Source of the DNA: Pseudoduganella sp.
GTDB taxonomy: Bacteria; Pseudomonadota; Gammaproteobacteria; Burkholderiales; Burkholderiaceae_D
Reading direction: 5' to 3'
NCBI GenBank assembly: GCA_021323265.1
Contig: JAJTCO010000027.1
Coordinates: 1-64,000 of the forward strand
Length of the DNA stretch: 64,000 nt
Below the pieces are notes generated by a model that was given only the letters and a program-made list of their open reading frames with translations, ran no database searches and was not told where the DNA came from. Position 1 is the first letter of the stretch. Each line of letters starts with the position of its first letter. Shown here piece by piece: positions 9,483 through 19,369 of this stretch. The translations under genes and the position numbers were made by a program.

Positions 9483-10013
9483 ATGAGCTATCTTGACCGC
9501 GACAAATTCGGCATCTATCGCGACCGTGACGATGATGATGGTCCAGGCCCACGCCTGATGGGCGCCGACACCCTGATGGGTGAAGACGTCTACAACCGCC
9601 AGGAAGAAGACCTTGGCGATATCAAGGAAATCATGCTCGACATGCAGACCGGCCAGATCGCCTATGCGGTGCTGTCCTTCGGCGGCGTGCTGGGCATGGG
9701 CGACAAGCTGTTTGCCGTGCCATGGCAGGCATTGCAACTTGACACTGTCAACAAGCGCTTCATCCTGGACTGCACCAAGGAAAAACTGGAGAACGCACCG
9801 GGCTTCGACAAGGACCGCTGGCCCGACATGGCCGATCCGGAGTTCGGCACGCAGATCCACACTTTCTATGGCACCACCGCAACTGGCATGCGCACCTCGA
9901 CCGGCAGCGTCATGGGTTCCAGCACCAGCACCCTGCAGAGCGGATCGACCACCGGCAGCAGCTATAGCGGCGGCACGACCGGCAGCCAGGGCGGCAGCAA
10001 AGGCAACTATTGA
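9483..10013 (+). CDS. PRC-barrel domain protein with Ser/Thr/Gly-rich C-terminal tail
   Basis: DTLMGEDVYNRQEEDLGDIKEIMLDMQTGQIAYAVLSFGGVLGMGDKLFAVPW is a PRC-barrel signature. Confidence 0.85.
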   Translation: MSYLDRDKFGIYRDRDDDDGPGPRLMGADTLMGEDVYNRQEEDLGDIKEIMLDMQTGQIAYAVLSFGGVLGMGDKLFAVPWQALQLDTVNKRFILDCTKEKLENAPGFDKDRWPDMADPEFGTQIHTFYGTTATGMRTSTGSVMGSSTSTLQSGSTTGSSYSGGTTGSQGGSKGNY

Positions 10014-10096
10014 TTGGCAGGAAGTGACTGCTTTCTGTCAGTTCGTAGCGTAGCAAGCGGCAGATAATCGGCTGGTTACTCACCAGCCGGTCTGCC

Positions 10097-11131
10097 ATGC
10101 GCACTTTTCTTGCCCTGTTCTTCCTCCTGATCGCCGGCGCAGCCGGCGCGACGGAACGCCCCGTCATCGCCATCCTCGGCGACAGCGTCTCCACCGAAAT
10201 CACCGACTTCATGCTGCCATATGGCGTGCTGCAGCGCGCTGGCGCAGCGCACGTGCTGGCTGTTGCCGTGGAAGCGGAGGCCCCCATCACGATGAACACC
10301 GGACTACGGGTGCTGCCGGACTTCGACACACAAACTTTTGACCAGCGCTTTCCCAAGGGAGCCGATTACGTGATCGTGCCGGCCATGCGGCGCAGCGCCC
10401 ATGCACCTGTCCTGGCCTGGCTGCGGGCGCAGGCGGACAAGGGTGCCACCGTGGTCAGTATCTGCGATGGCGCGCTGGTCCTGGCCAACAGCGGCTTGCT
10501 GAAAGGGCGGCGCGCAACGGCGCACTGGGCCACGCACGGCATGCGCGTGGAAAAGTACCCGGACACGCAGTGGCTCTCCAACATCCGCTACGTCGTCGAC
10601 GGCAAGGTGATCTCCAGCGCAGGCATCAGCGCGGCATTGCCGGTCTCCCTGGCCCTGGTGGAAACCATCGCCGGCCGCGACAAAGCCGCCGCCGTGGCCG
10701 CCGAACTGGGCGTGCGCGACTGGAGCGAGCGCCACGACAGCGGGGCCTACGCGCCGCAGTTCGGGCGCAACCTGAACGTCTGGATCACGCATTACACGGA
10801 CCAATGGTTCCACGCCGTGCAACCGGTCGGCCTGCCGCTTGCCGCCGGCATCGACGAGATTTCCCTCGCCTACGTCAGCGACGCCTACACGCGCACCCAC
10901 CGCAGCCGGGTGCTGGCGGTCGCGCCGAGCGACGCCCCGCAGGCCAGCCGCTTCGGCCTGAAAGTGCTGCCCGACCGCGTGGCCGGCAGTAGCGCGGCGC
11001 CGGCAGCCATGCTGCCCGCCCTGCCCGGCACGCTGGACCAGGTCCTGGCGCAGATCGCCGGCACCTTCGGCGAGCGTACCGCCCACCGCATTGCCCTGGA
11101 ATTCGAATACGCCGCCTATCCGGCAAAGTAG
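10097..11131 (+). CDS. secreted DJ-1/PfpI family protein
   Basis: Signal peptide MRTFLALFFLLIAGAAGA; VSICDGALVLANSGLLKGRRATAHW...SSAGISA resembles the GlxA N-terminal domain. Confidence 0.8.
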   Translation: MRTFLALFFLLIAGAAGATERPVIAILGDSVSTEITDFMLPYGVLQRAGAAHVLAVAVEAEAPITMNTGLRVLPDFDTQTFDQRFPKGADYVIVPAMRRSAHAPVLAWLRAQADKGATVVSICDGALVLANSGLLKGRRATAHWATHGMRVEKYPDTQWLSNIRYVVDGKVISSAGISAALPVSLALVETIAGRDKAAAVAAELGVRDWSERHDSGAYAPQFGRNLNVWITHYTDQWFHAVQPVGLPLAAGIDEISLAYVSDAYTRTHRSRVLAVAPSDAPQASRFGLKVLPDRVAGSSAAPAAMLPALPGTLDQVLAQIAGTFGERTAHRIALEFEYAAYPAK

Positions 11132-11140
11132 AATGGCGGC

Positions 11141-12166
11141 ATGCTGCCGCCACGCCCGCCACGCCCGCCACGCACCTTGCGCATTGTCCTTCTCGCCTAC
11201 GAAGGCATGAACCTGCTCGACCTGACAGGTCCGTTGCAAGCGTTCGCCAGCGCCGCGCGGCGCCACTCGTCCGGCGGGCCGCCGCTGTACGAAACGGTGG
11301 TCGCTTCCGCCGACGGCGGAATGGTTGCCAGCAGCGCCGGCCTTGCCTTCGCCACAGTTTCCATTGCATCGCTCGAAGGCGCGACGATCGACACCTTGCT
11401 GGTGCCCGGCGGATGCGCCGGCGACACCTACCACGCGCCACCTGCGCTGGTGAACTGGATACGCCAACGCGCCCCCGCGGCGCGGCGCCTGGCATCGGTC
11501 TGCACCGGGGCCTTCATGCTGGCCGCCACGGGCCTGCTCGATGGCCGCCGCGTGGCAACGCACTGGGAATGGGCGGCGCGCCTGCGGCAGCAGTATCCGC
11601 AGGTGGCGGTCGACGAGGACAAGATCTACATCCGCGACGGCCAGCTGTGGTCATCGGCCGGAGTCAGCGCCGGCATCGACCTGGCGCTGGCACTGATCGA
11701 GGAAGACTGCGGCCACCGCGTGGCGATCGAAACGGCGCGGCAAATGGTGGTGTTCATGAAACGCGCCGGCGGCCAGTCGCAATTCAGCGCCCCGCTGTCG
11801 GCACAGGCGCGCGAAGGCGGTCGCTTCGCGCAACTGCATGCATGGATGGCGGACAACCTGCACGGCGACCTGCGCGTGGAGCGGCTGGCCGAACAGGCGG
11901 GCATGGGCGCGCGCACGTTTGCGCGGGCCTACGTGGCGCAGACCGGCGCCACCCCGGCCGCCATGGTGGAAACCATGCGGCTGGAAGCGGCGCGGCGCGC
12001 GCTGGAAGATACCGACCAGCCGGTCAAGGCAATCGCTGCCGCCACCGGCCATGGCAGCGAACAAAACCTGCGGCGCGTCTTCCAGCGCCGGCTTGGCACC
12101 AGCCCAGGCGAGTACCGCAAGCGCTTTAGCGCTGCATCGACTCCCACACCTTCGTCAGGCGCTTGA
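11141..12166 (+). CDS. GlxA family transcriptional regulator (DJ-1/PfpI + AraC HTH)
   Basis: ASVCTGAFMLAATGLLDGRRVATHWEW plus C-terminal AraC HTH (AEQAGMGARTFARAYVAQTGATPA...). Confidence 0.9.
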   Translation: MLPPRPPRPPRTLRIVLLAYEGMNLLDLTGPLQAFASAARRHSSGGPPLYETVVASADGGMVASSAGLAFATVSIASLEGATIDTLLVPGGCAGDTYHAPPALVNWIRQRAPAARRLASVCTGAFMLAATGLLDGRRVATHWEWAARLRQQYPQVAVDEDKIYIRDGQLWSSAGVSAGIDLALALIEEDCGHRVAIETARQMVVFMKRAGGQSQFSAPLSAQAREGGRFAQLHAWMADNLHGDLRVERLAEQAGMGARTFARAYVAQTGATPAAMVETMRLEAARRALEDTDQPVKAIAAATGHGSEQNLRRVFQRRLGTSPGEYRKRFSAASTPTPSSGA

Positions 12167-15100
12167 CGGAGACCGGCATCGGCGTGCGCAGCTCCTGCGC
12201 GAACAGCGACACGCGCAGTTCTTCCAGCATCCAGCGGTACTCGACCAGTTTCGGGTCGGTATTCTTGCCGGCCGACTTGTCGCGCATGAGGCGCTGGTAA
12301 GGCGCCGCTGCCTGGTTCCATTCGGCCATGCTCTTGGCATCGCGTGCTGGATCGGCGCGCAGCTTTTCCAGCCGCACGTTCATCGCCTTCAGGTAGCGCG
12401 GGAAGTGCGACAGCTGCGAGAACTCGTTCTCGATCAGAAAACGCTTGTGCACCAGGCCCTGCAACTGCTGCTGCATGTCCTGCGCGACCTGCTGGTTGAT
12501 ACCCTGCAGGCGCTTGGGCAGGCCGTGGTACTCGGTCAGCACCTGCGAGACCAGGCGCGCAATCTCGTTTACCAGCAGCACGATGCGCGACTTGCCTTCG
12601 TCCTTGCGCTTGTTGAAGCTCGCTTCGTCGGTCGGCAGCGGGTCCTGCAGGCAGGCGATGTCGATGGCCTTGGCAATGATCTGGTCGCGCAGCTCTTCCT
12701 GGGTGCCCATGGCCATGAACTGCATGCCCATCTGCTGCAGGTTGGGAATCGACTTCTCGACGAACTTGATCTGGTCGCGCATCTGCAGCATGAACAGGCG
12801 GCGCATACCGATGCGGTGGGTACGCGCGGCCACGTTCGGGTCGTCGAACACTTCCAGGTCGCAGTGCGTGCCCTTGTCCACCAATGCCGGGAAGCCGATC
12901 AGGCTCAGCTTGCCCTGCGTGATCTCCAGCAGCTCGGGCAGTTCGCCAAAGCTCCAGGTGGTGATGTTGCTGTGCTGGGAAGCGGCAGTGCCGGCGGATG
13001 CACCCGCGGCAGCGGCAGGCGCGGCGGGCGCCTTGCCGGCCGGCGCACGGCGCGCGGCGTCCGCCGCAATGCCGCCGTGCTTGGGCTTGGCGGCGCCCGC
13101 CGCGTTGCCGGCCAGTTGCGCCAGTTGCGCGGCGGAGGCAGGCGCATTGCCGCCTTCGGCCATGCGCTGGAAGCTCTGGCGCGCCTGCAGGCCATACTCG
13201 GCCTGCAGCGTCGCCAGGTTGCGCCCCATGTCGAGCTGGCGTCCATGCTCGTCCACCACCTTGAAGTTCATGAAGTGGTGCGCCGGCAGCTGCTCGGGCT
13301 TGAAGTCGGACGTCAGCACGCTGATCGTGATCTGCTTGCGGATATCGGCAATGATCGCGTCGATCAGGTCGCCGCGCCCGAACTGCGTGCGTTCGCAGAA
13401 CTTCGCGGCGTAATCGGGCAGCGGCACCATGTGGCGCCGCTGCTTTTGCGGCAGGGTCTTGAGCAGCAGGTGCACCTTTTCCTTCAACATGCCCGGCACC
13501 AGCCATTCGCAGCGTTCGCGCGAAAGCTGGTTCAGCGCATACAGCGGCACGGTGAGCGTGACGCCGTCGCGCGGCGTACCCGGCTCGAAGTGGTAGGACA
13601 GCTGCATCTCGATGCCGGCCGCCATCATCTTCTTCGGGAACAGATCGGTCGTGATGCCGGCCGCCTCGTGCCGCATCAGGTCGTCGCGGTTCAGGAAAAG
13701 CAGTTTCGGATTGTCGTGCGAGGCGTCCTTGTACCACTTCTCGAAGCCGGCGCCATTGACCACGTCGGCCGGGATCTGGCCGTCGTAGAAGGCTTCGATC
13801 AACTGCTCGTCGACCAGCACGTCCTGGCGGCGCGACTTGTGTTCGAGATTCTCGATTTCGCGCACCAGCTTGTGGTTGTGCGCGAAGAACGGCGCGCGCG
13901 TGTCGTAGTCGCCGCCCACCAGCGCGTCGCGGATGAAGATCTCGCGCGCTTCCGCCGGATTCTTCGCGCCGTAGTTGATGCGGCGCTGGCTGTATACCAC
14001 GATGCCGTACAGGGTGGCGCGTTCGGACGCGGTCACCTGCGACGGGCGCTTCTCCCAGCGCGGCTCGCCCCAGGACTTCTTGAGCAGGTGGCCGCCGATC
14101 TTTTCCAGCCACTCCGGCTCGATGCGGGCCACGCAGCGCGCGTACAGGCGCGTCGTTTCCACCAGCTCGGCGGCGACGATCCACTTGCCCGGCTTCTTCG
14201 ACAGATGCGAGCCGGGCCAGATGTGGAACTTGATGCCGCGCGCGCCCAGGTAGGCGCCGCCCGGCTCGTCCTCGCCCTTGAAACCGATATTGCCTAGCAG
14301 GCCGGTGAGCAACGCCATGTGCAGCTGGTCATAGGTGGCGGGCAGCTCGTTGGTGCGCCAGCCCTGCTCTTTCACGATGGTGAGCAGTTGCGAGTGCACG
14401 TCGCGCCACTCGCGCAGGCGCAGCTGGTTCAGGAAGGTCGCGCGGCAGGTGTCCATCAGCTGGCGGTTCGACTTCTTGTGCTCGATGGCGTTCTCGAACC
14501 ACTTCCAGATTTTCAGGTAGCTGAGAAACTCCGACCTCTCGTCGGCGAACTTCTTGTGCGCTTCGTCGGCCGCCTGCTGGTGTTCGACCGGACGGTCGCG
14601 CGGGTCCTGTACCGACAAGGCGGAAGCGACGATCAGCACTTCGGTCAGGCAGGCGTATTCCTGCGCGGCCAGGATCATGCGGCCCACGCGCGGGTCCAGC
14701 GGCAGCTTGGCCAGCTTGCGGCCAAGCGGCGTCAGCGCATTGTCGTCGTCGACCGCGCCCAGTTCCTGCAGCAGCTGGTAGCCGTCGGCGATGGCGCGGC
14801 CCAGCGGCGGCTCGATGAAGGGGAAACTCTCCACGTCCGCCAGGTGCAGCGACTTCATGCGCAGGATGACCGAGGCCAGCGAGGAACGCAGGATTTCCGG
14901 GTCGGTGAACTTGGGGCGTTGCAGGAAATCCTGCTCGTCGTACAGGCGGATGCAGACGCCGTCGGCGACGCGGCCGCAACGGCCGGCGCGCTGGTTGGCG
15001 GCCGATTGCGCGACCGGTTCGATCTGCAGCTGCTCCACCTTGTTGCGGTAGCTGTAGCGCTTGACGCGCGCCAGGCCGGCGTCCACCACGTAGCGGATGC

Positions 15101-16151
15101 CCGGCACGGTCAGCGAGGTCTCGGCCACGTTGGTGGCGAGCACGATACGGCGCGCGTTGGTGGTGCGGAACACGCGGTCCTGCTCTTCGACCGAGAGGCG
15201 GGCGAACAGCGGCAGGATCTCCACGTGCGGCGGATGGTGCTTGCGCAGCGCTTCGGCGGCGTCGCGGATTTCGCGCTCGCCCGGCAGGAACACCAGCACG
15301 TCGCCGCTGCCGATGCGGCACACCTCGTCGACGCCGTCGACGATGGCTTCCATCAGGTCGCGCTTCTCGCGTGCGGCGGCGGTGCGGGCGCCCTTGGCGT
15401 CCGCGCCTTGCTGCGCGCCGGGCAGCGCGACCTGTTCGCGCTCCACCGGCCGGTAGCGCACTTCGACCGCGTACAGGCGGCCGGACACTTCGATCACCGG
15501 TACCGGCGGCTTGCCTTCCTGCGTGAAGTGGCGGGCGAAGCGCTCGGCGTCGATGGTGGCCGAGGTGATGATCACCTTCAGGTCGGGGCGGCGCGGCAGG
15601 ATCTGCTTCAGGTAGCCAAGCAGGAAGTCGATGTTCAGGCTGCGTTCGTGGGCTTCGTCGATGATGATCGTGTCATACGCCTTGAGCAGCGGGTCGGTCT
15701 GGGTTTCCGCCAGCAAGATGCCGTCGGTCATGAGCTTGACCGAGGCGCCCTTGCTCAGGGTATCGTTGAAGCGGACCTTGTAGCCGACATGCTCGCCCAG
15801 CGGCGAACCCAGTTCGACGGCGATGCGCTTGGCGGTGGACGAGGCGGCAATGCGGCGCGGCTGCGTGTGGCCGATCAGGCCTTTCTGCCCGCGTCCCAGC
15901 TCCAGGCAGATCTTGGGTAGCTGGGTGGTCTTGCCGGAGCCGGTCTCGCCGGAGACGATCAATACCTGGTGCCTGGCCAGCGCTTCGGCGATTTCGCGGC
16001 GCCGGCCCGATACCGGCAGGTCTTCCGGGAAGGTGATCGGCGGCAGCGGGTTGCGCAGCGGCGGCGCGCTCGCGGCGGGCGCGGGTTTGCCGCCTTGCGG
16101 GCGCTGGGCACCGGGTTGCCGGGGTAGATTCTTCTTGCTTGCTTCAGACAT
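12126..16151 (-). CDS. hrpA: ATP-dependent RNA helicase HrpA
   Basis: GETGSGKTTQLPK, DEAH, SATID, QRAGRCGR motifs, DUF3418 C-terminus; start taken at MSEASKK. Confidence 0.93.
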   Translation of the reverse strand: MSEASKKNLPRQPGAQRPQGGKPAPAASAPPLRNPLPPITFPEDLPVSGRRREIAEALARHQVLIVSGETGSGKTTQLPKICLELGRGQKGLIGHTQPRRIAASSTAKRIAVELGSPLGEHVGYKVRFNDTLSKGASVKLMTDGILLAETQTDPLLKAYDTIIIDEAHERSLNIDFLLGYLKQILPRRPDLKVIITSATIDAERFARHFTQEGKPPVPVIEVSGRLYAVEVRYRPVEREQVALPGAQQGADAKGARTAAAREKRDLMEAIVDGVDEVCRIGSGDVLVFLPGEREIRDAAEALRKHHPPHVEILPLFARLSVEEQDRVFRTTNARRIVLATNVAETSLTVPGIRYVVDAGLARVKRYSYRNKVEQLQIEPVAQSAANQRAGRCGRVADGVCIRLYDEQDFLQRPKFTDPEILRSSLASVILRMKSLHLADVESFPFIEPPLGRAIADGYQLLQELGAVDDDNALTPLGRKLAKLPLDPRVGRMILAAQEYACLTEVLIVASALSVQDPRDRPVEHQQAADEAHKKFADERSEFLSYLKIWKWFENAIEHKKSNRQLMDTCRATFLNQLRLREWRDVHSQLLTIVKEQGWRTNELPATYDQLHMALLTGLLGNIGFKGEDEPGGAYLGARGIKFHIWPGSHLSKKPGKWIVAAELVETTRLYARCVARIEPEWLEKIGGHLLKKSWGEPRWEKRPSQVTASERATLYGIVVYSQRRINYGAKNPAEAREIFIRDALVGGDYDTRAPFFAHNHKLVREIENLEHKSRRQDVLVDEQLIEAFYDGQIPADVVNGAGFEKWYKDASHDNPKLLFLNRDDLMRHEAAGITTDLFPKKMMAAGIEMQLSYHFEPGTPRDGVTLTVPLYALNQLSRERCEWLVPGMLKEKVHLLLKTLPQKQRRHMVPLPDYAAKFCERTQFGRGDLIDAIIADIRKQITISVLTSDFKPEQLPAHHFMNFKVVDEHGRQLDMGRNLATLQAEYGLQARQSFQRMAEGGNAPASAAQLAQLAGNAAGAAKPKHGGIAADAARRAPAGKAPAAPAAAAGASAGTAASQHSNITTWSFGELPELLEITQGKLSLIGFPALVDKGTHCDLEVFDDPNVAARTHRIGMRRLFMLQMRDQIKFVEKSIPNLQQMGMQFMAMGTQEELRDQIIAKAIDIACLQDPLPTDEASFNKRKDEGKSRIVLLVNEIARLVSQVLTEYHGLPKRLQGINQQVAQDMQQQLQGLVHKRFLIENEFSQLSHFPRYLKAMNVRLEKLRADPARDAKSMAEWNQAAAPYQRLMRDKSAGKNTDPKLVEYRWMLEELRVSLFAQELRTPMPVSVKRLTKVWESMQR

Positions 16152-16208
16152 CGCTTTTTTGCATAGTTTGGGCGCGAAAACCGCGCAGCGCATTATAATG
16201 CGCGGATA

Positions 16209-17519
16209 ATGGAAAACCCTATCCAATTCGTCTCCTGGCTGCGCTCAGTCGCACCCTATGTCCACGCCTTCCGTGGCAAAACCTTCGTGGTCGCCTTCCC
16301 GGGTGAACTGGTCTCCGCCGGCGCCCTGCCGGTGCTGGCGCACGACCTGTCCCTGCTGCACGCACTGGACATCAACGTCACCGTGGTGTACGGCTCGCGC
16401 CCCCAGGTCGCCGAACAACTGGCCCTGCGTAACGTCGAGGGACGTTTCCACAATGGCATCCGCGTCACCGACACGGCCGCCATGGAATGCGCCAAGGAAG
16501 CGGCTGGCGAACTGCGCCTCGACATCGAGGCCGCCTTCAGCCAGGGCTTGCCCAACACCCCGATGTCGCACGCCGCGATCCGTATTATTTCCGGCAACTT
16601 CATCACCGCCCGCCCGCTGGGCGTGATCGACGGGGTCGACTTCGAACTGACCGGCGTCACGCGCAAGGTCGACGCCGAGACCATCCACTCCATCATGGGG
16701 TCGGACGGCGTGGTGCTGCTCTCGCCGCTGGGCTTCTCGCCCACCGGCGAAACGTTCAACCTGACCATGGAGGACGTGGCCTGCACCGCCGCCATCGCCC
16801 TGCACGCCGACAAGCTGGTGTTCATCACGGAAACCGACATGATGACCGATGCCGGCGGCACCGAAATCCGCGAGCTGTCCTCGCACCAGGCCGAGGCCGT
16901 GCTGCAGGCCGGTTTCCTGCCCGACGCCACCGCCTTCTACCTGAAACACTGCGTCAAGGCTTGCAACAACGGCGTCGAGCGCGCCCACATCGTGCCGTTC
17001 GCCATGGACGGCTCGGCCCTGCTGGAGCTGTTCACCCACGACGGCGTGGGCACCATGATCTCGCACGAGAACCTCGAATCGCTGCGCCCGGCCACGATTG
17101 AAGACGTGGGCGGCATCATCAAGCTGATCGAGCCGCTGGAAGCGGACGGCACCCTGGTCAAGCGCGGGCGCGAACTGATCGAGCGCGAGATCGAGATGTT
17201 CTCGGTCATCGAGCACGACGGCGTGATCTTCGGTTGCGCGGCCCTGTACGTCTTCCCGGAAGAAAAAATGGCCGAAATGGCATGCTTGACCGTCAATCCC
17301 GAAGTGCAAGCCCAGGGCGACGGCGAACGCATCCTGAAACACATGGAAAACCGTGCGCGGGCGCAGGGCATCAGCAAGCTGTTCGTGCTGACCACCCGCA
17401 CCGCGCACTGGTTCATGAAACGCGGCTTCGTGCCCGCCACTGTCGACGCGTTGCCGAAAGACCGCCAGCGCCTCTACAACTGGCAGCGCAAGTCGCAAGT
17501 GCTGATCAAAACCCTGTAA
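16209..17519 (+). CDS. argA: amino-acid N-acetyltransferase (N-acetylglutamate synthase)
   Basis: Amino acid kinase domain + GNAT domain, 436 aa. Confidence 0.93.
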   Translation: MENPIQFVSWLRSVAPYVHAFRGKTFVVAFPGELVSAGALPVLAHDLSLLHALDINVTVVYGSRPQVAEQLALRNVEGRFHNGIRVTDTAAMECAKEAAGELRLDIEAAFSQGLPNTPMSHAAIRIISGNFITARPLGVIDGVDFELTGVTRKVDAETIHSIMGSDGVVLLSPLGFSPTGETFNLTMEDVACTAAIALHADKLVFITETDMMTDAGGTEIRELSSHQAEAVLQAGFLPDATAFYLKHCVKACNNGVERAHIVPFAMDGSALLELFTHDGVGTMISHENLESLRPATIEDVGGIIKLIEPLEADGTLVKRGRELIEREIEMFSVIEHDGVIFGCAALYVFPEEKMAEMACLTVNPEVQAQGDGERILKHMENRARAQGISKLFVLTTRTAHWFMKRGFVPATVDALPKDRQRLYNWQRKSQVLIKTL

Positions 17520-17543
17520 TCGACTTATTGAGGAGTAGCCACG

Positions 17544-17816
17544 ATGGCCCGTACCGTCCACTGCATCAAACTGAACAAGGAAGCCGAAGGCCTGGACTTC
17601 CCGCCCTATCCGGGCGAGCTGGGCAAGCGCATTTACGAATCCGTGTCCAAGGAAGCCTGGGCGGCCTGGCTCAAGCACCAGACCATGCTGGTCAACGAAA
17701 ACCGCCTGAACCTGGCCGACGTGCGCGCGCGCAAGTACCTGGCGACGCAGATGGAAAAGCACTTCTTCGGCGAAGGCGCCGACGAGGCGGCCGGCTACGT
17801 GCCGCCCACCGCCTGA
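17544..17816 (+). CDS. yggX: Fe(2+)-trafficking/oxidative damage protection protein YggX
   Basis: [59 protein letters not shown]. Confidence 0.95.
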   Translation: MARTVHCIKLNKEAEGLDFPPYPGELGKRIYESVSKEAWAAWLKHQTMLVNENRLNLADVRARKYLATQMEKHFFGEGADEAAGYVPPTA

Positions 17817-17818
17817 GA

Positions 17819-17835
17819 CCTGCCGGCACGGCAGG
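17819..17835. terminator. short hairpin between convergent genes, candidate terminator
   Basis: cctgccg-gca-cggcagg. Confidence 0.3.
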
Positions 17836-17845
17836 CCGCGCGCCC

Positions 17846-18223
17846 TCAGCGGTGCGCGACTGCCGAGCGCATCGGCTTACACTGGCGCAATTCGCAACGC
17901 GCCAGGAACACCCGCCCATCGTCGCACGCCATCCGGTACACTTCGACCGGACCCGGCTCCGTCACCAGCCCCGCCCCTCGCCCGCCGCGGCACTGCTCGG
18001 CTTTGGCCAGCTGTTCCACCGTCGCCGACGAAATACCGGGGCGGAATTCCACCTTCTGCACTTCGACGCCGCCGACCATCAGCCGCTTGGCATTCTCGTC
18101 CGCCTGGTCCGGCTTGCGCTTGACAGGCGCCTGAGCCACCTTGGCATCCTGCTTCAGGAAAGGGATCGAGGAACAGGCACTCAACAAACCAGCGGCAAGC
18201 AACAGCAGGGACAGGCGTTTCAT
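17846..18223 (-). CDS. hypothetical lipoprotein
   Basis: MKRLSLLLLAAGLLSACSS lipobox; 125 aa. Confidence 0.7.
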   Translation of the reverse strand: MKRLSLLLLAAGLLSACSSIPFLKQDAKVAQAPVKRKPDQADENAKRLMVGGVEVQKVEFRPGISSATVEQLAKAEQCRGGRGAGLVTEPGPVEVYRMACDDGRVFLARCELRQCKPMRSAVAHR

Positions 18224-18245
18224 GGGCGCTTTCCAGGCAAGAGGA

Positions 18246-18923
18246 TCAGTATTTGACGGTGCGCACGCCATCGGGCGTGCCCAGCAGGCAGACATTGGCG
18301 CCGCGCGCCGCAAACAGGCCGACCGCCACCACGCCGACGATCTGGTTGATGCGCGTTTCCAGCGCCACCGGATCGGTGATGACCAGGCCGGACACGTCGA
18401 TGATGTTGCCGCCATTGTCGGTCACGAAGATTTCCTCGGAACCGGCCTTGGTACGCACCTTCGGCTGGCCGCCCAGGGCTGCCAGCTGGCGCATCACGGC
18501 ATTGCGGGCCATCGGCAGCACTTCCACCGGCAGCGGGAACTTGCCCAGGGTCTCTACCAGCTTGGAACCATCGGCGATGCAGACGAACTGCTTCGCCACC
18601 GACGCCACGATCTTCTCGCGCGTCAGCGCCGCGCCGCCACCCTTGATCATGTGGCCGGCCGCGTTGATCTCGTCGGCGCCGTCAATGTACACCGCGATTT
18701 CCGTAACCTCGTTAAGATCATACACAGGGATGCCATGGCTGGCCAGGCGCGCCGCCGTCGCTTCCGACGAGGCCACGGCACCCTTGATGCGGTGCTTGAT
18801 CTTGCCTAATTCATCAATGAAGAAGTTAGCGGTGGAGCCCGTGCCAACACCAATGATTTCGCCGTCGATCACATAGTCGATAGCGGAAATCGCAACAGCC
18901 TGTTTCAATTTGTCTTGCGTCAT
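18246..18923 (-). CDS. rpiA: ribose-5-phosphate isomerase A
   Basis: [34 protein letters not shown] motifs. Confidence 0.95.
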   Translation of the reverse strand: MTQDKLKQAVAISAIDYVIDGEIIGVGTGSTANFFIDELGKIKHRIKGAVASSEATAARLASHGIPVYDLNEVTEIAVYIDGADEINAAGHMIKGGGAALTREKIVASVAKQFVCIADGSKLVETLGKFPLPVEVLPMARNAVMRQLAALGGQPKVRTKAGSEEIFVTDNGGNIIDVSGLVITDPVALETRINQIVGVVAVGLFAARGANVCLLGTPDGVRTVKY

Positions 18924-19002
18924 AGTTACAATGGTTCAAGGAAGCGGATGGAAAAGATGCCGTATTTTATCCGAACTGCCACCCTCACCCAGGAAAACTG
19001 CC

Positions 19003-19368
19003 ATGAAGCCTAGTACCGTTCTTATCGTGGATGACAGCCGCGTGTCGCGCCTGCTGACCCGCCAGCACATCCAGGTGCGCCATGCCGACTGGGTAGTCGA
19101 GGAAGCGGCCAACGGCGACGAAGCGCTGGCCAAGGCCGAAGACTTGCAGCCCGACCTGGTGCTGCTGGACGTGAACATGCCCGGCATGAACGGGGTCGAC
19201 GCCGCCGCAGCCTTGCGCGTGATGCTGCCCCACGCACATATTTCCCTGCTGACAGCCAACGTCCAGGCAGCCACCCGGCAGCGGGCCGAAGCGATCGGCG
19301 TCGGCTTCATGGAAAAACCGATCACGGCCGAACGCATTGCGCAACTGATTGCGCCGCTGGAAGCCTGA
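19003..19368 (+). CDS. single-domain response regulator (receiver)
   Basis: IVDDS, LLDVNMPGMNG phosphoacceptor Asp, LLTAN, MEKPI. Confidence 0.9.
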   Translation: MKPSTVLIVDDSRVSRLLTRQHIQVRHADWVVEEAANGDEALAKAEDLQPDLVLLDVNMPGMNGVDAAAALRVMLPHAHISLLTANVQAATRQRAEAIGVGFMEKPITAERIAQLIAPLEA

Positions 19369-19369
19369 C

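Noticed and set aside
11838-15920. Large plus-strand ORFs of 819 and 533 aa
   Set aside because: Antisense to hrpA, which carries all helicase motifs; shadow frames.
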